Origin: Paraperibacillus esterisolvens
GTDB taxonomy: Bacteria; Bacillota; Bacilli; Bacillales; DSM-1321
DNA: 64,000 nucleotides
Assembly (NCBI RefSeq): GCF_046237625.1
Contig: NZ_CP143545.1
Span: forward strand, 3,348,001-3,412,000
Reading direction: 5' to 3'
The translations under genes and the position numbers were made by a program. Under the pieces are notes generated by a model. That model worked only from the letters and a program-made list of their open reading frames with translations. It did not search any database and was not told the DNA's origin. How positions within the stretch are numbered: the stretch's first letter is position 1; each line of letters begins with the position of its first letter. Positions 43,778-57,221 of this stretch are shown piece after piece.

Positions 43778-44802
43778 CAGCTGACCACCGCTTTCTGGAC
43801 GGCACCTTTCTTAATGACGATGGGCTGGTCCTTTGTTCCGATTAATTTGACTCCGTCTTCAATCCGCACATCTTTATCCAATATGACAGACTCGAGCACA
43901 CATCCTTCTCCAATCTGGCTTTTCTGCATGATTACACAGTCCTTGATAACCGAACCTTTGCCTATTTTGACAGATCTGGAAATGATGCTGTTTTCGACTG
44001 CACCTTCGATAATACAGCCATTCGCGACCATGGAATTGGTCACTTCTGAATTCTTAGTATATTTGGTTGGTGGTTCATCCTTAACCTTTGTGAAAATCGG
44101 CTGGCTCTTATTAAAAAGTTTTTGCCATTTAGACGGCTCAAGCAGACCCAGGCTTGCTTCATAATAGGATTTGATGGAGTCGATAGTCACGCAATAGTCT
44201 GTGTATTCATATGTGCAGACCTTGTACGGGTGCTGTCCATCTTCAAACAAGTCATAAAGGCATTGATGGCCTGTAATATCGCGCTTGACAATCAGGTCGA
44301 TCAGGAGCTCCCTTTTAAGAAGATACATTTCTAGCGGGCGCCCGTCCTTTGTAACTTCAGTGATATCACAGCCGCTCTCAATATGCTTGTCTAAAATCTC
44401 ACAAAAGTCAACATTCAGGACTGTATAGCAATTGGAGACAACGGCATACTCCTGTGTGCTTCTTTTAAAATAGTCCAGGTGATAGGAAAAACATTGGAAA
44501 GATCCTATATGGTAAAAAGGTATATCCAAATTAGGGGCAGGGAAGAAGAAAAGGCCATCTCTCTTTCTGTCCAGATCCCAGTTCTTTCCGGACTCCAGGT
44601 GATCCATAAGAGATCTGTAATGAAATTTTGGAAAAACGGCTACACTGGTTATTCCTGAATTGACCATGCTTGAAAGCACAAAGTCTATGAGCCTGTATCT
44701 GCCGGCGAATGGCAGGGCAGCAAGGATTCTCTGCTCCGTCAGGTCTCTGAGTGGATCTTTATAAGTGGTTGCATCAATGACTCCAAGGATATTTTTATTC
44801 AT
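43777..44802 (-). CDS. glgD: GlgD, glucose-1-phosphate adenylyltransferase regulatory subunit
   Basis: A 341-residue nucleotidyltransferase-fold protein related to GlgC. The N-terminal glycine-rich loop (GGxGxRL) seen in GlgC is missing (MNKNILGVIDATTYKDPLRD), the mark of GlgD subunits. The C-terminal half is a left-handed beta-helix. In Bacillus GlgD joins GlgC and raises ADP-glucose synthesis. ATG 44802 has GGAAGGGAGA upstream. It lies 30 bp after glgC. Confidence 0.93.
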   Translation of the reverse strand: MNKNILGVIDATTYKDPLRDLTEQRILAALPFAGRYRLIDFVLSSMVNSGITSVAVFPKFHYRSLMDHLESGKNWDLDRKRDGLFFFPAPNLDIPFYHIGSFQCFSYHLDYFKRSTQEYAVVSNCYTVLNVDFCEILDKHIESGCDITEVTKDGRPLEMYLLKRELLIDLIVKRDITGHQCLYDLFEDGQHPYKVCTYEYTDYCVTIDSIKSYYEASLGLLEPSKWQKLFNKSQPIFTKVKDEPPTKYTKNSEVTNSMVANGCIIEGAVENSIISRSVKIGKGSVIKDCVIMQKSQIGEGCVLESVILDKDVRIEDGVKLIGTKDQPIVIKKGAVQKAVVS

Positions 44803-44832
44803 GCTAAATCTCCCTTCCAAATGCTTGATGTT

Positions 44833-45984
44833 TTAATTGGTCATTAAGTAATCCTTTATCAATGCTTCTGTAACAAGCACTACGGAATCGCTGCCGGCTT
44901 CCGGCCTGATGACTACCCCTTCAGGAATTTCTACACCTGTCGGCACGATAGCACGCTCTACATACGCCCCGCTTCCGATTACGGCTCCGGACATCACGAC
45001 GGACTCCATTACCGCTGCGTCTTTATGCACGGTAACCCCCTGGAAGAGGACAGATTTTTCTACCCTTCCTTCCACTGAGCATCCTTCGTTCACAAGCGAA
45101 TCCCTCACATAAGCTTCTGCCGAAATATATTGCGGGGGCTGATTGGGATTCACTGAGTAAATGCGCCATGAATAATCGAAAAGATCCAGTGAGTTGCTGT
45201 CATCAAGCAGGTCCATATTGGCCTCCCATAGACTCTTGATTGTCCCTACATCCTTCCAATAGCCTTTAAAAGGATAGGCAGTGACTTTTTTGTGTTCATT
45301 CAGCAGCATTGGGATGATATCCTTGCCGAAGTCCCTGTCTGACTCTGGATTTTCCGCATCCCGGATAAGGGCATCCTTCAGGACACTCCAATTAAATATA
45401 TAGATGCCCATTGAAGCAAGATTATTCTTTGGTTCAGCAGGCTTCTCATCAAACTCCGTTATGTTTAGGTCTGGATCCGTATTCATGATCCCGAATCTGC
45501 TTGCTTCGTCCCACGGAACCTCAATTACCGAAATGGTTGCATCTGCCCCTCTGTCTTCATGGTACTTAATCATTTCCGAGTAATCCATTTTGTAAATATG
45601 ATCACCAGACAGGACCAGCACATACTCCGGGCTGTAGGAGTCAATATAGGTGATATTCTGATAAATTGCCGAAGCAGTTCCCTCATACCACCTGACCTTT
45701 TTTGTCTCGGCATAAGGAGGGAGTACGGTCACCCCGCCATTTATTCTGTCAAGATCCCAGGCACTCCCAATCCCGATATAGTTATTAAGAACAAGGGGCT
45801 GATACTGGGTAAGGACCCCTACGGTGTCTATTCCTGAATTGGTGCAGTTACTTAGGGTAAAATCAATGATTCTGTACTTTCCGCCAAAGGGAACCGCGGG
45901 TTTGGCAATATTCTGAGTCAATTCATTGAGCCGGCTTCCCTGTCCTCCTGCCAGTAACATTGCTACGCATTTCGTCTTCGCCAT
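44833..45984 (-). CDS. glgC: glucose-1-phosphate adenylyltransferase GlgC
   Basis: A 383-residue enzyme making ADP-glucose from ATP and glucose-1-phosphate. The active nucleotide loop LAGGQGSRLNELT is at residues 11-23. Substrate residues are in YEGTASAIYQN, VLSGDHIYKMDY and the FDEKPAEP loop. Its start lies 62 bp inside the end of glgB, so translation is probably coupled. Confidence 0.96.
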   Translation of the reverse strand: MAKTKCVAMLLAGGQGSRLNELTQNIAKPAVPFGGKYRIIDFTLSNCTNSGIDTVGVLTQYQPLVLNNYIGIGSAWDLDRINGGVTVLPPYAETKKVRWYEGTASAIYQNITYIDSYSPEYVLVLSGDHIYKMDYSEMIKYHEDRGADATISVIEVPWDEASRFGIMNTDPDLNITEFDEKPAEPKNNLASMGIYIFNWSVLKDALIRDAENPESDRDFGKDIIPMLLNEHKKVTAYPFKGYWKDVGTIKSLWEANMDLLDDSNSLDLFDYSWRIYSVNPNQPPQYISAEAYVRDSLVNEGCSVEGRVEKSVLFQGVTVHKDAAVMESVVMSGAVIGSGAYVERAIVPTGVEIPEGVVIRPEAGSDSVVLVTEALIKDYLMTN

Positions 45985-47860
45985 TTGCTTTTTTCCCCTT
46001 TCTCTTTTTAACCTTTTTGAATACGGCTGTTCCGAAGGCAGGCACGGTTATTTCTATAGAGTGTTTCCTGCCATGGTAGTCACCGCGGGTAGACATTACA
46101 CTTTTACGGTTAATGTGTTTGTTTCCTCCATAATGAGCACAGTCGCTGTTAAGCACTTCCCTGTATTCACCAGTATCTGGAACACCAATCTTGTAATTCT
46201 GATAGCTTCTCGGCGAAAAATTGAAGAGACAAACCAGATCCTCATCTTTTCCTTTTCGCAAGAAGGAAAAGATTGACTGTTCAGAGTTATTAACATCAAT
46301 CCATTCAAAGCTTTCGGGTGCGTAATCCATTTCATACAATGCCTTCTGCCTTTTTGAAAACCTTAAGAGCTCCTTGACATAATCATGCAGCCTTCGATGC
46401 ATTTCATAGTCAAAAAGATTCCAGTCCAATTCTCTATTCTCGCTCCATTCCCTGAATTGGCCGAACTCGCTTCCCATGAATAGCAGCTGTTTTCCCGGAT
46501 GCATGGCCATGAAGCCAAGAAGCAGCCTCAGCTGGGCAAATTTCTCCTCATAAGAACCCGGCATTTTATCCAGCAGCGACTTTTTTCCATGGACAACTTC
46601 ATCATGTGAAAATGGCAGTATAAATTGTTCAGTAAATGCGTACATCAGAGAAAATGTCACCTTATGATGCAGCAAGGGGCGTTCATGGGGCTGAGCCTTC
46701 ATATATTCCAGCATGTCGTTCATCCAGCCCATATTCCATTTGTAGGTGAATCCCAATCCTCCTTGCTCAGGAGAACCTGTAACTTGAGGGTAATCGGAGG
46801 AATCCTCTGCAATGATTAATAGATGAGGGTCCTGCTCTAATAAGACGGTGTTTAGTTTCCTTAAGAATGCCACACCAAAGCTGTTAACTTCTTTGTGGGC
46901 GCCACCTGGCCAGTATATGATATTTGCAACAGCATCCAGCCTGAAACCGTCAATGTGGAAATAGTCCATCCAAAAGCAGGCATTGGAAATTAAAAAGCTT
47001 TGGACCTCATTTCTTCCAAGGTCGAAATTAGCTGTACCCCACACCCGGTTTTCACGGTGTTTTTCAGTCGGGTAGTCAAACAGCGGCTCTCCATCAAACA
47101 AATAGAGCCCATGGGCATCCTTGCAAAAGTGTCCTGGCACCCAATCCAGAATTACACCTATATCATGCTGATGGCATTGATCGACGAAATGCATCAATTC
47201 ATGCGGGCTGCCATAGCGGCTGGTTGCGGAATAATATCCAGTTCCCTGATAGCCCCATGATCCATCAAAGGGATGTTCAATGATAGGGAGGAGTTCCACA
47301 TGCGTATATCCCGCTTCTTTGAGATAAGGGATAAGTTCATCCACCATTTCGCGATAAGAGAAATAAGAGCCGTCTTCCTTGACTTTCCAGCTGCCAAAGT
47401 GCATTTCATAAATGAACATAGGCCTGCTTTGACTTGGCTGCTTAGCTTTCTTTCGCTGCCAAGTGGTATCATTCCAGTCATAGCCATCCAATGAATATAC
47501 TTTTGAAGCAGTAGCGGGTCTGAGTTCAGAGTAAAAAGCAAATGGATCAGCTTTCAGCAGCTTTCTTCCATCTTGTGTGATGATTTCATATTTGTATATC
47601 TCACCAGTCAAATCCCCCTCGTAAAAGAGTGACCAGACTCCTTCCCTGTTTACTCTTTCCATTTCCCAGCCGCTGCTGTTCCAGCCATTGAAGCTGCCAA
47701 CCACAGCGATACGCCTGGCATGCGGTGCCCATACATAGAACCTTGTGCAGGTCCGCCCGCCTTCATGGATCAGGTGAGAACCAAACAGTTCATGTGATTT
47801 AAAAAGATTTCCTTCATGAAATAGATGAAGTTCAAAATCTGTCGGTGTTCGAATAGCCAA
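45923..47860 (-). CDS. glgB: 1,4-alpha-glucan branching enzyme GlgB
   Basis: A 645-residue GH13 enzyme introducing alpha-1,6 branches into glycogen. It has an N-terminal CBM48 (FGSHLIHEGGRTCTRFYVWA). The catalytic residues are in DGFRLDAVAN (nucleophile Asp), LLIIAEDSS (Glu) and LPFSHDEVVHG (Asp). I chose the TTG at 47860 (GGGAGAGG upstream), which places FELHLFHEGNLFKSHELFGS at the family's usual N-terminus. A TTG at 47923 would add 21 unmatched residues. The Lys/Arg-rich C-terminal tail runs 62 bp into glgC. It is the first gene of glgBCDAP. Confidence 0.93.
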   Translation of the reverse strand: MAIRTPTDFELHLFHEGNLFKSHELFGSHLIHEGGRTCTRFYVWAPHARRIAVVGSFNGWNSSGWEMERVNREGVWSLFYEGDLTGEIYKYEIITQDGRKLLKADPFAFYSELRPATASKVYSLDGYDWNDTTWQRKKAKQPSQSRPMFIYEMHFGSWKVKEDGSYFSYREMVDELIPYLKEAGYTHVELLPIIEHPFDGSWGYQGTGYYSATSRYGSPHELMHFVDQCHQHDIGVILDWVPGHFCKDAHGLYLFDGEPLFDYPTEKHRENRVWGTANFDLGRNEVQSFLISNACFWMDYFHIDGFRLDAVANIIYWPGGAHKEVNSFGVAFLRKLNTVLLEQDPHLLIIAEDSSDYPQVTGSPEQGGLGFTYKWNMGWMNDMLEYMKAQPHERPLLHHKVTFSLMYAFTEQFILPFSHDEVVHGKKSLLDKMPGSYEEKFAQLRLLLGFMAMHPGKQLLFMGSEFGQFREWSENRELDWNLFDYEMHRRLHDYVKELLRFSKRQKALYEMDYAPESFEWIDVNNSEQSIFSFLRKGKDEDLVCLFNFSPRSYQNYKIGVPDTGEYREVLNSDCAHYGGNKHINRKSVMSTRGDYHGRKHSIEITVPAFGTAVFKKVKKRKGKKANGEDEMRSNVTGRRTGKPAQ

Positions 47861-48198
47861 GGCATCCCTCTCCCAGTTGCATACTTGATACTTCAAACTG
47901 AATCTCTGTTCAGTCCTTATCAATATTTTGATATAATAGAGTTAATTATTCGATACAGTTGGACATATTCCTTTAAATTTTTTGCATGTTTCGAATTTTA
48001 GTTAGATTTTACTACGTTTTAAGGTAGCGGCTGGTATCAACAGTTACCTTTTCCCGGATCAAGAGAATTTAAAACCGATTAGAAGCAGTGGATAGTAATT
48101 TTTTAGCTGGGTAGTGCTGGAGAATAGAGAAGATTCTGGGTAAAAAGAGGTATATAGGAGAGCCATAGATGCAGAAAAAAAGAAGAAGCGGTATAAGA
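47861..48198. other. glgB upstream region, no gene seen
   Basis: This AT-rich region holds the glg operon promoter on the minus strand, but I cannot fix a convincing -35/-10 pair. In B. subtilis the glg operon is SigE-dependent. A weak GAATATG...ATAAT-type match exists but is not decisive. A 22-codon plus-strand stretch near 48170 has no support as a gene. Confidence 0.4.
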
Positions 48199-48237
48199 CA
48201 AAAAGAGCAGTGTACATTAGTACACTGCTCTTTTTGT
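48199..48237. terminator. terminator of the rRNA-tRNA operon
   Basis: AAAAAGAGCAGTGTA pairs perfectly with TACACTGCTCTTTTT around CATTAG. It lies just after the last tRNA (Glu) on the minus strand and can also stop plus-strand transcripts. Confidence 0.9.
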
Positions 48238-48238
48238 A

Positions 48239-48310
48239 TGACCCCTACGGGATTCGAACCCGTGTTACCGCCGTGAAAGGGCGGTGTCTTAACCGCTTGA
48301 CCAAGGGGCC
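48239..48310 (-). tRNA. tRNA-Glu (UUC)
   Basis: The cloverleaf starts GGCCCCTTGGTCAAGCGG. The anticodon loop CTTTCAC gives TTC. The 3' end AGGGGTCA has no encoded CCA. It is the last of the 21-tRNA array. Confidence 0.95.
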
Positions 48311-48313
48311 TTA

Positions 48314-48404
48314 TGGCGGAGAAGGAGGGATTTGAACCCTCGCGCCGCTTACGCGACCTACACCCTTAGCAGGGGCGCCTCTTCAGCCTCTTGAGTACTT
48401 CCCC
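48314..48404 (-). tRNA. tRNA-Ser (GCU)
   Basis: The anticodon loop CTGCTAA gives GCT. A long variable arm, as in class II tRNAs, is present, and CCA is encoded. The acceptor stem has one G-U pair. Confidence 0.95.
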
Positions 48405-48411
48405 ATAAAAA

Positions 48412-48486
48412 TGGCTCCGCAGGTAGGACTCGAACCTACGACCGTTCGGTTAACAGCCGAATGCTCTACCACTGAGCTACTGCGGA
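48412..48486 (-). tRNA. tRNA-Asn (GUU)
   Basis: TCCGCAG acceptor pairs with CTGCGGA. The anticodon loop CTGTTAA gives GTT. CCA is encoded. Confidence 0.95.
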
Positions 48487-48487
48487 A

Positions 48488-48564
<77 letters not shown>

Positions 48565-48573
48565 ATATTTATT

Positions 48574-48647
48574 TGGAGCGGGTGATGGGAATCGAACCCA
48601 CGACATCAGCTTGGAAGGCTGAGGTTTTACCATTAAACTACACCCGC
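48574..48647 (-). tRNA. tRNA-Gly (UCC)
   Basis: GCGGGTG acceptor. The anticodon loop CTTCCAA gives TCC. CCA is encoded. Confidence 0.95.
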
Positions 48648-48653
48648 ATGCTA

Positions 48654-48730
48654 TGGGGCGACTGATGGGAATCGAACCCACGAATGTCGGAACCACAATC
48701 CGATGCGTTAACCACTTCGCCACAATCGCC
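48654..48730 (-). tRNA. tRNA-His (GUG)
   Basis: The anticodon loop TTGTGGT gives GTG. A GGCGATT acceptor and encoded CCA are present. The G-1 needed by HisRS would come from the genomic base before the acceptor. Confidence 0.93.
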
Positions 48731-48753
48731 ACAGACGAAAATATTAAATAAAA

Positions 48754-48829
48754 TGGTGGCTCAGGACGGAATCGAACCGCCGACACAAGGATTTTCAGTC
48801 CTTTGCTCTACCGACTGAGCTACTGAGCC
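48754..48829 (-). tRNA. tRNA-Phe (GAA)
   Basis: GGCTCAG acceptor pairs with CTGAGCC. The anticodon loop CTGAAAA gives GAA. CCA is encoded. Confidence 0.95.
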
Positions 48830-48862
48830 TTATTTTACGGCTTGCGCTAAGCTTCAAATTTC

Positions 48863-48933
48863 ATCGTCAGCTTCTTCACTCACATCCTCACGTATACACA
48901 TACGCTCCGGTGTTCCCTCAGTCGCTTCCTCGG
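48863..48933. repeat. spacer repeat, copy 1 (Phe-Asp tRNA gap)
   Basis: A 71-bp segment from TCGTCAGCTTC through CACATCCTCACGTA and CTCCGGTGTTC to CGCTTCCTCGGA occupies the 154-bp gap between tRNA-Phe and tRNA-Asp. A close relative lies in the 16S-23S spacer (53815-53885). Confidence 0.7.
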
Positions 48934-48983
48934 ACTTTTCGCTTATCACAACCCTTAGATAAGTTGTGTTATAAAATTAAATA

Positions 48984-49059
48984 TGGCGGTCCCGACGGGA
49001 ATCGAACCCGCGATCTCCTGCGTGACAGGCAGGCATGTTAACCGCTACACCACGGGACC
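48984..49059 (-). tRNA. tRNA-Asp (GUC)
   Basis: GGTCCCG acceptor. The anticodon loop CTGTCAC gives GTC. CCA is encoded. Confidence 0.95.
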
Positions 49060-49064
49060 AGATA

Positions 49065-49138
<74 letters not shown>

Positions 49139-49188
49139 ACGATATTAAAGTGTTAAAATGCTCATGCCCTAAATTGCGTTATAGGACT

Positions 49189-49233
49189 GTTCCGATTTCA
49201 GTGAGACTAATCAAGCAGCGGCAAAATCGGAAC
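49189..49233. repeat. inverted repeat in the fMet-Ser tRNA spacer
   Basis: GTTCCGATTT and AAATCGGAAC are perfect 10-bp arms around 25 bases. It lies in a 122-bp spacer in the middle of the tRNA array. It may be an RNA-processing hairpin. Confidence 0.55.
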
Positions 49234-49260
49234 AACTCGCAGCTTGCTGATAAAAATAAA

Positions 49261-49353
49261 TGGAGGAGGTAGAGGGATTCGAACCCCCGCGGGCTTTTAC
49301 ACCCCTGTCGGTTTTCAAGACCGATCCCTTCAGCCAGACTTGGGTATACCTCC
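49261..49353 (-). tRNA. tRNA-Ser (UGA)
   Basis: The anticodon loop CTTGAAA gives TGA. A long variable arm, a GGAGGTA acceptor and encoded CCA are present. Confidence 0.95.
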
Positions 49354-49360
49354 GTATAAG

Positions 49361-49437
49361 TGGTGGACCTTGTAGGACTCGAACCTACGACCGGACGGTT
49401 ATGAGCCGTCTGCTCTAACCAACTGAGCTAAAGGTCC
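49361..49437 (-). tRNA. tRNA-Ile2 (CAU, lysidine type)
   Basis: The anticodon is CAT, but the body (GGACCTTTAGCTCAGTTGGT...) matches the Bacillus tRNA whose C34 is converted to lysidine by TilS and reads AUA. Its place in the array (after Met, before Ser) agrees with trnB. CCA is encoded. Confidence 0.85.
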
Positions 49438-49440
49438 AAA

Positions 49441-49517
49441 TGGTAGCGGCGGAGGGGATCGAACCCCCGACCTCACGGGTATGAACCGTACGCTCTAGCC
49501 AGCTGAGCTACACCGCC
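49441..49517 (-). tRNA. elongator tRNA-Met (CAU)
   Basis: GGCGGTG acceptor, fully paired with CGCCGCT-type end (one wobble). The anticodon loop TTCATAC gives CAT. CCA is encoded. Confidence 0.9.
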
Positions 49518-49540
49518 ATGTTATAGTCATATAATATTAA

Positions 49541-49616
49541 TGGTGGAGCCTAGCGGGATCGAACCGCTGACCTCCTGCGTGCAAGGCAGGCGCTCTCCCA
49601 GCTGAGCTAAGGCCCC
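49541..49616 (-). tRNA. tRNA-Ala (UGC)
   Basis: GGGGCCT acceptor. The anticodon loop TTGCAC region gives TGC. CCA is encoded. Confidence 0.95.
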
Positions 49617-49624
49617 AAAAAAGA

Positions 49625-49701
49625 TGGTCGGGAAGACAGGATTCGAACCTGCGACCCCTTGGTCCCAAACCAAGTGCTCTACCAAGCTGAGCTACTTCCC
49701 G
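49625..49701 (-). tRNA. tRNA-Pro (UGG)
   Basis: CGGGAAG acceptor. The anticodon loop TTTGGGA gives TGG. CCA is encoded. Confidence 0.95.
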
Positions 49702-49707
49702 TATATA

Positions 49708-49784
<77 letters not shown>

Positions 49785-49796
49785 AATATGTGTATG

Positions 49797-49885
49797 TGGT
49801 GCCGAGGACCGGAATCGAACCGGTACGGTAGTCACCTACCGCAGGATTTTAAGTCCTGTGCGTCTGCCAGTTCCGCCACCCCGGC
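49797..49885 (-). tRNA. tRNA-Leu (UAA)
   Basis: The anticodon loop CTTAAAA gives TAA. A long variable arm, a GCCGGGG acceptor and encoded CCA are present. Confidence 0.95.
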
Positions 49886-49896
49886 GTGAAAAAGAC

Positions 49897-49971
49897 TGGA
49901 GCGGAAGACGGGATTCGAACCCGCGACCCCAACCTTGGCAAGGTTGTATTCTACCACTGAACTACTTCCGC
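49897..49971 (-). tRNA. tRNA-Gly (GCC)
   Basis: GCGGAAG acceptor pairs with CTTCCGC. The anticodon loop TTGCCAA gives GCC. CCA is encoded. Confidence 0.95.
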
Positions 49972-49984
49972 AGATAAATAAAAG

Positions 49985-50066
49985 TGCGGGTGAAGGGAGT
50001 CGAACCCCCACGCCGTAAGGCGCCAGATCCTAAGTCTGGTGCGTCTGCCAATTCCGCCACACCCGC
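49985..50066 (-). tRNA. tRNA-Leu (UAG)
   Basis: The anticodon loop CTTAGGA gives TAG. A long variable arm and a GCGGGTG acceptor are present. The 3' end CACCCGCA is followed by CTT, so CCA is not encoded. Confidence 0.93.
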
Positions 50067-50083
50067 ATGTTATTAAGAAAAGA

Positions 50084-50159
50084 TGGTGAGCCATGAAGGA
50101 TTCGAACCTTCGACCCTCTGATTAAAAGTCAGATGCTCTACCGGCTGAGCTAATGGCTC
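50084..50159 (-). tRNA. tRNA-Lys (UUU)
   Basis: GAGCCAT acceptor pairs with ATGGCTC. The anticodon loop CTTTTAA gives TTT. CCA is encoded. Confidence 0.95.
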
Positions 50160-50222
50160 TTTAGGAAAACTGTGTTTATCTTGCATCTGTCCGTTAAACC
50201 AACATCAGCTTTAAAAAGAAAG

Positions 50223-50298
<76 letters not shown>

Positions 50299-50312
50299 AC
50301 AGTAAGGAAATA

Positions 50313-50388
50313 TGGTGGAGGATGACGGGATCGAACCGCCGACCCTCTGCTTGTAAGGCAGATGCTCTCCCAGCTGAGCTAATCCTCC
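50313..50388 (-). tRNA. tRNA-Val (UAC)
   Basis: GGAGGAT acceptor. The anticodon loop CTTACAA gives TAC. CCA is encoded. It is the first tRNA after 5S in the operon. Confidence 0.95.
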
Positions 50389-50401
50389 ATATTTATAACC
50401 T

Positions 50402-50518
<117 letters not shown>

Positions 50519-50667
50519 CAAGTTTTTCTCAAGAGACATATGTTATTATAACATCTTTTGAGAGTTATTCAAATAACAATTTTTCATTTCTTAAAAGAAC
50601 TTTCGTTCCTTCAAAACTAGATAACAAAGGCTGATCTGCATTACGTTTTCGAGTATAAACAAGATAG

Positions 50668-55518
<4,851 letters not shown>

Positions 55519-55639
55519 GTGTTCGATATAGCTCATAAATTTTAAAACTTGTTTTTGTTAACTTCCTATAAAATAAGAAGTAACTGGCGTCTTGTTTCGT
55601 TCAGTTTTCAAAGAACATTTTGTCAAAAGCGACTTTATT

Positions 55640-55669
55640 ATCATACCGTATCTCGCAGTATTTTGTCAA
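55640..55669 (-). promoter_or_regulatory. rrn promoter P2
   Basis: TTGACA (55669-55664) and TATGAT (55645-55640) on the minus strand, spacer 18 bp, with an AT-rich tract (TTCTAGAATAATTTATC, top strand) just upstream. A GTTCTTTGAAAACTGAACG box A-like leader follows before 16S. Confidence 0.8.
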
Positions 55670-55748
55670 CAACTTTTCTAGAATAATTTATCTGTTGTTG
55701 TTCGTGCAAATGTTTTAGTTACTCACCGCTTTCTTGGCGGCGAAATAT

Positions 55749-55777
55749 AATATATCACGGTAAAAAGAACTTTGCAA
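55749..55777 (-). promoter_or_regulatory. rrn promoter P1
   Basis: TTGCAA (55777-55772) and TATATT (55754-55749) on the minus strand, spacer 17 bp. An A/T-rich stretch upstream may act as an UP element. Tandem promoters are usual for Bacillus rRNA operons. Confidence 0.7.
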
Positions 55778-55926
55778 TGTTTTTGGAAAAAGTTTTTTGA
55801 AAAAGTATTACAAGTTTTAACTGCGCAGTTTTACCCCGGGATTTTCAATAGGATGAATCACCATGAATATTGTGTGCTTTCTTTGAATAGCATTGTTATA
55901 ACCACAAAAAAGCAAGGAGCAATTAG

Positions 55927-56109
55927 ATGGATCTAAAAGCCGCAGGACTGCTTGTATCATTCACTATGGCCCTATTTCTTTTTATCACCGCTTATGCCGA
56001 GGCAATAAAAATCAGCACAGCCGAAGGAAAGGTTGATGGGTTCACCTTAATTTTCTCTCTCCCATCCGCTTTTGTGTTTTCTATTTTCGCCTGTGTATTC
56101 CAGGAATAA
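55927..56109 (+). CDS. small two-helix membrane protein
   Basis: A 60-residue protein (MDLKAAGLLVSFTMALFLFI...) with two hydrophobic helices joined by a short polar loop (IKISTAEGKVDG). CAAGGAGC lies upstream of the ATG, and a strong terminator follows the stop. I do not recognise the family. It lies upstream of, and divergent from, the rRNA operon. Confidence 0.6.
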   Translation: MDLKAAGLLVSFTMALFLFITAYAEAIKISTAEGKVDGFTLIFSLPSAFVFSIFACVFQE

Positions 56110-56153
56110 AAAAACGGCAGCAGGCGAAAATACCCTGACTGCCGTTTTTTTTA
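56108..56153. terminator. bidirectional terminator between the small membrane gene and the DMT transporter
   Basis: AAAACGGCAG pairs with CTGCCGTTTT around a loop of about 20 bases, with A-rich and T-rich flanks. It can serve both converging genes. Confidence 0.8.
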
Positions 56154-57071
56154 TTAAAGCAGCTCGGCTGCCTGTTGTTCAAGCCTGAGCCTTGCCCTGG
56201 TCTTTCTTTCATCCATTATAAACAAAATGATCCCCCCCAGTACAATTGCCCCTCCTAATATCTGTGTCCAGATAACCTGTTCCTTAAGCAGATAATAAGC
56301 AAGCACGGATGCACCGACCGGCTCAAACAGAATACCCATGGAGATAGTGCTTGCACTGAGCCATTTTATTGACCAATTAAACAGTGTGTGGCCGAGTATA
56401 GTCGGAATTATTGCCAGAAGGAGGAAGTAGAGCCAATCCTCTCTCCCATATGGAGCCAGCGGTTCATTGACAGCCATCACATAAAATAAAAGCACAACGG
56501 AACTTACCAGATATACAAGGAAGGTATAGGTGATAAGCGATATCCGTTTACGGACTGTCTGGCCGAAAAGCATGTAGACCGTGACCAGCAGGCAGGCAAT
56601 GAGCGCAAGAATATCCCCCCAAAGTGCTTTTCCGCTGATTTGAAAGTCTCCCCAGCTGATCAGCACACTGCCTGCGATGGCAATTACCCCGCTGAGTACA
56701 GCGGCAAGGGAATACCGTTCTTTAAAAAAAATAAAGGTTCCTATGAACGCGAAGAGAGGCTGAAGTGTCACAAGTACTGTCGAACTGGCGACAGATGTGT
56801 AGTTTAGCGATTCAAACCATAATATGAAATGAAAGGCAAGGAAGGTGCCGGAACATATAATGAACATCCAGTCACGCTTTGATATCATTTTCAATTCTTT
56901 TTTCCCCTTTATCAAAAAAAGAGGGAGAGTAAGGAGGGCTGAGAAAAACAGCCGGTAAAATGCTATTACCCCTGCTGGTGCGGTTGAAAATTTCACAAAG
57001 ATAGCAGAAGTTGAAACCGAGATGACACCAATGACCATAACTAGATATGGGTTAATTTTTGGTTCGTTCAT
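56154..57071 (-). CDS. EamA/DMT-family transporter
   Basis: A 305-residue membrane protein with ten predicted helices in two EamA repeats. Each repeat ends with the family's Pro-rich stretch (SSTVLVTLQPLFAFIGT and STISMGILFEPVGASVLAYY). Members export amino acids, sugars, purines and other metabolites. No substrate can be assigned. It is a single gene with its own terminator. Confidence 0.88.
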   Translation of the reverse strand: MNEPKINPYLVMVIGVISVSTSAIFVKFSTAPAGVIAFYRLFFSALLTLPLFLIKGKKELKMISKRDWMFIICSGTFLAFHFILWFESLNYTSVASSTVLVTLQPLFAFIGTFIFFKERYSLAAVLSGVIAIAGSVLISWGDFQISGKALWGDILALIACLLVTVYMLFGQTVRKRISLITYTFLVYLVSSVVLLFYVMAVNEPLAPYGREDWLYFLLLAIIPTILGHTLFNWSIKWLSASTISMGILFEPVGASVLAYYLLKEQVIWTQILGGAIVLGGIILFIMDERKTRARLRLEQQAAELL

Positions 57072-57221
57072 AAATACTCCTCTTTATACATTTAGCTGCC
57101 GTACAAATTTCATGATGGAAATGTTTAATGTTTTTTTGTAAGTGGTAAATATACTATTCGTTTAAATTCGATTGTATTATATCATATTTTAAACTCCATT
57201 TACGTTGAACGGCGGTGAAAC

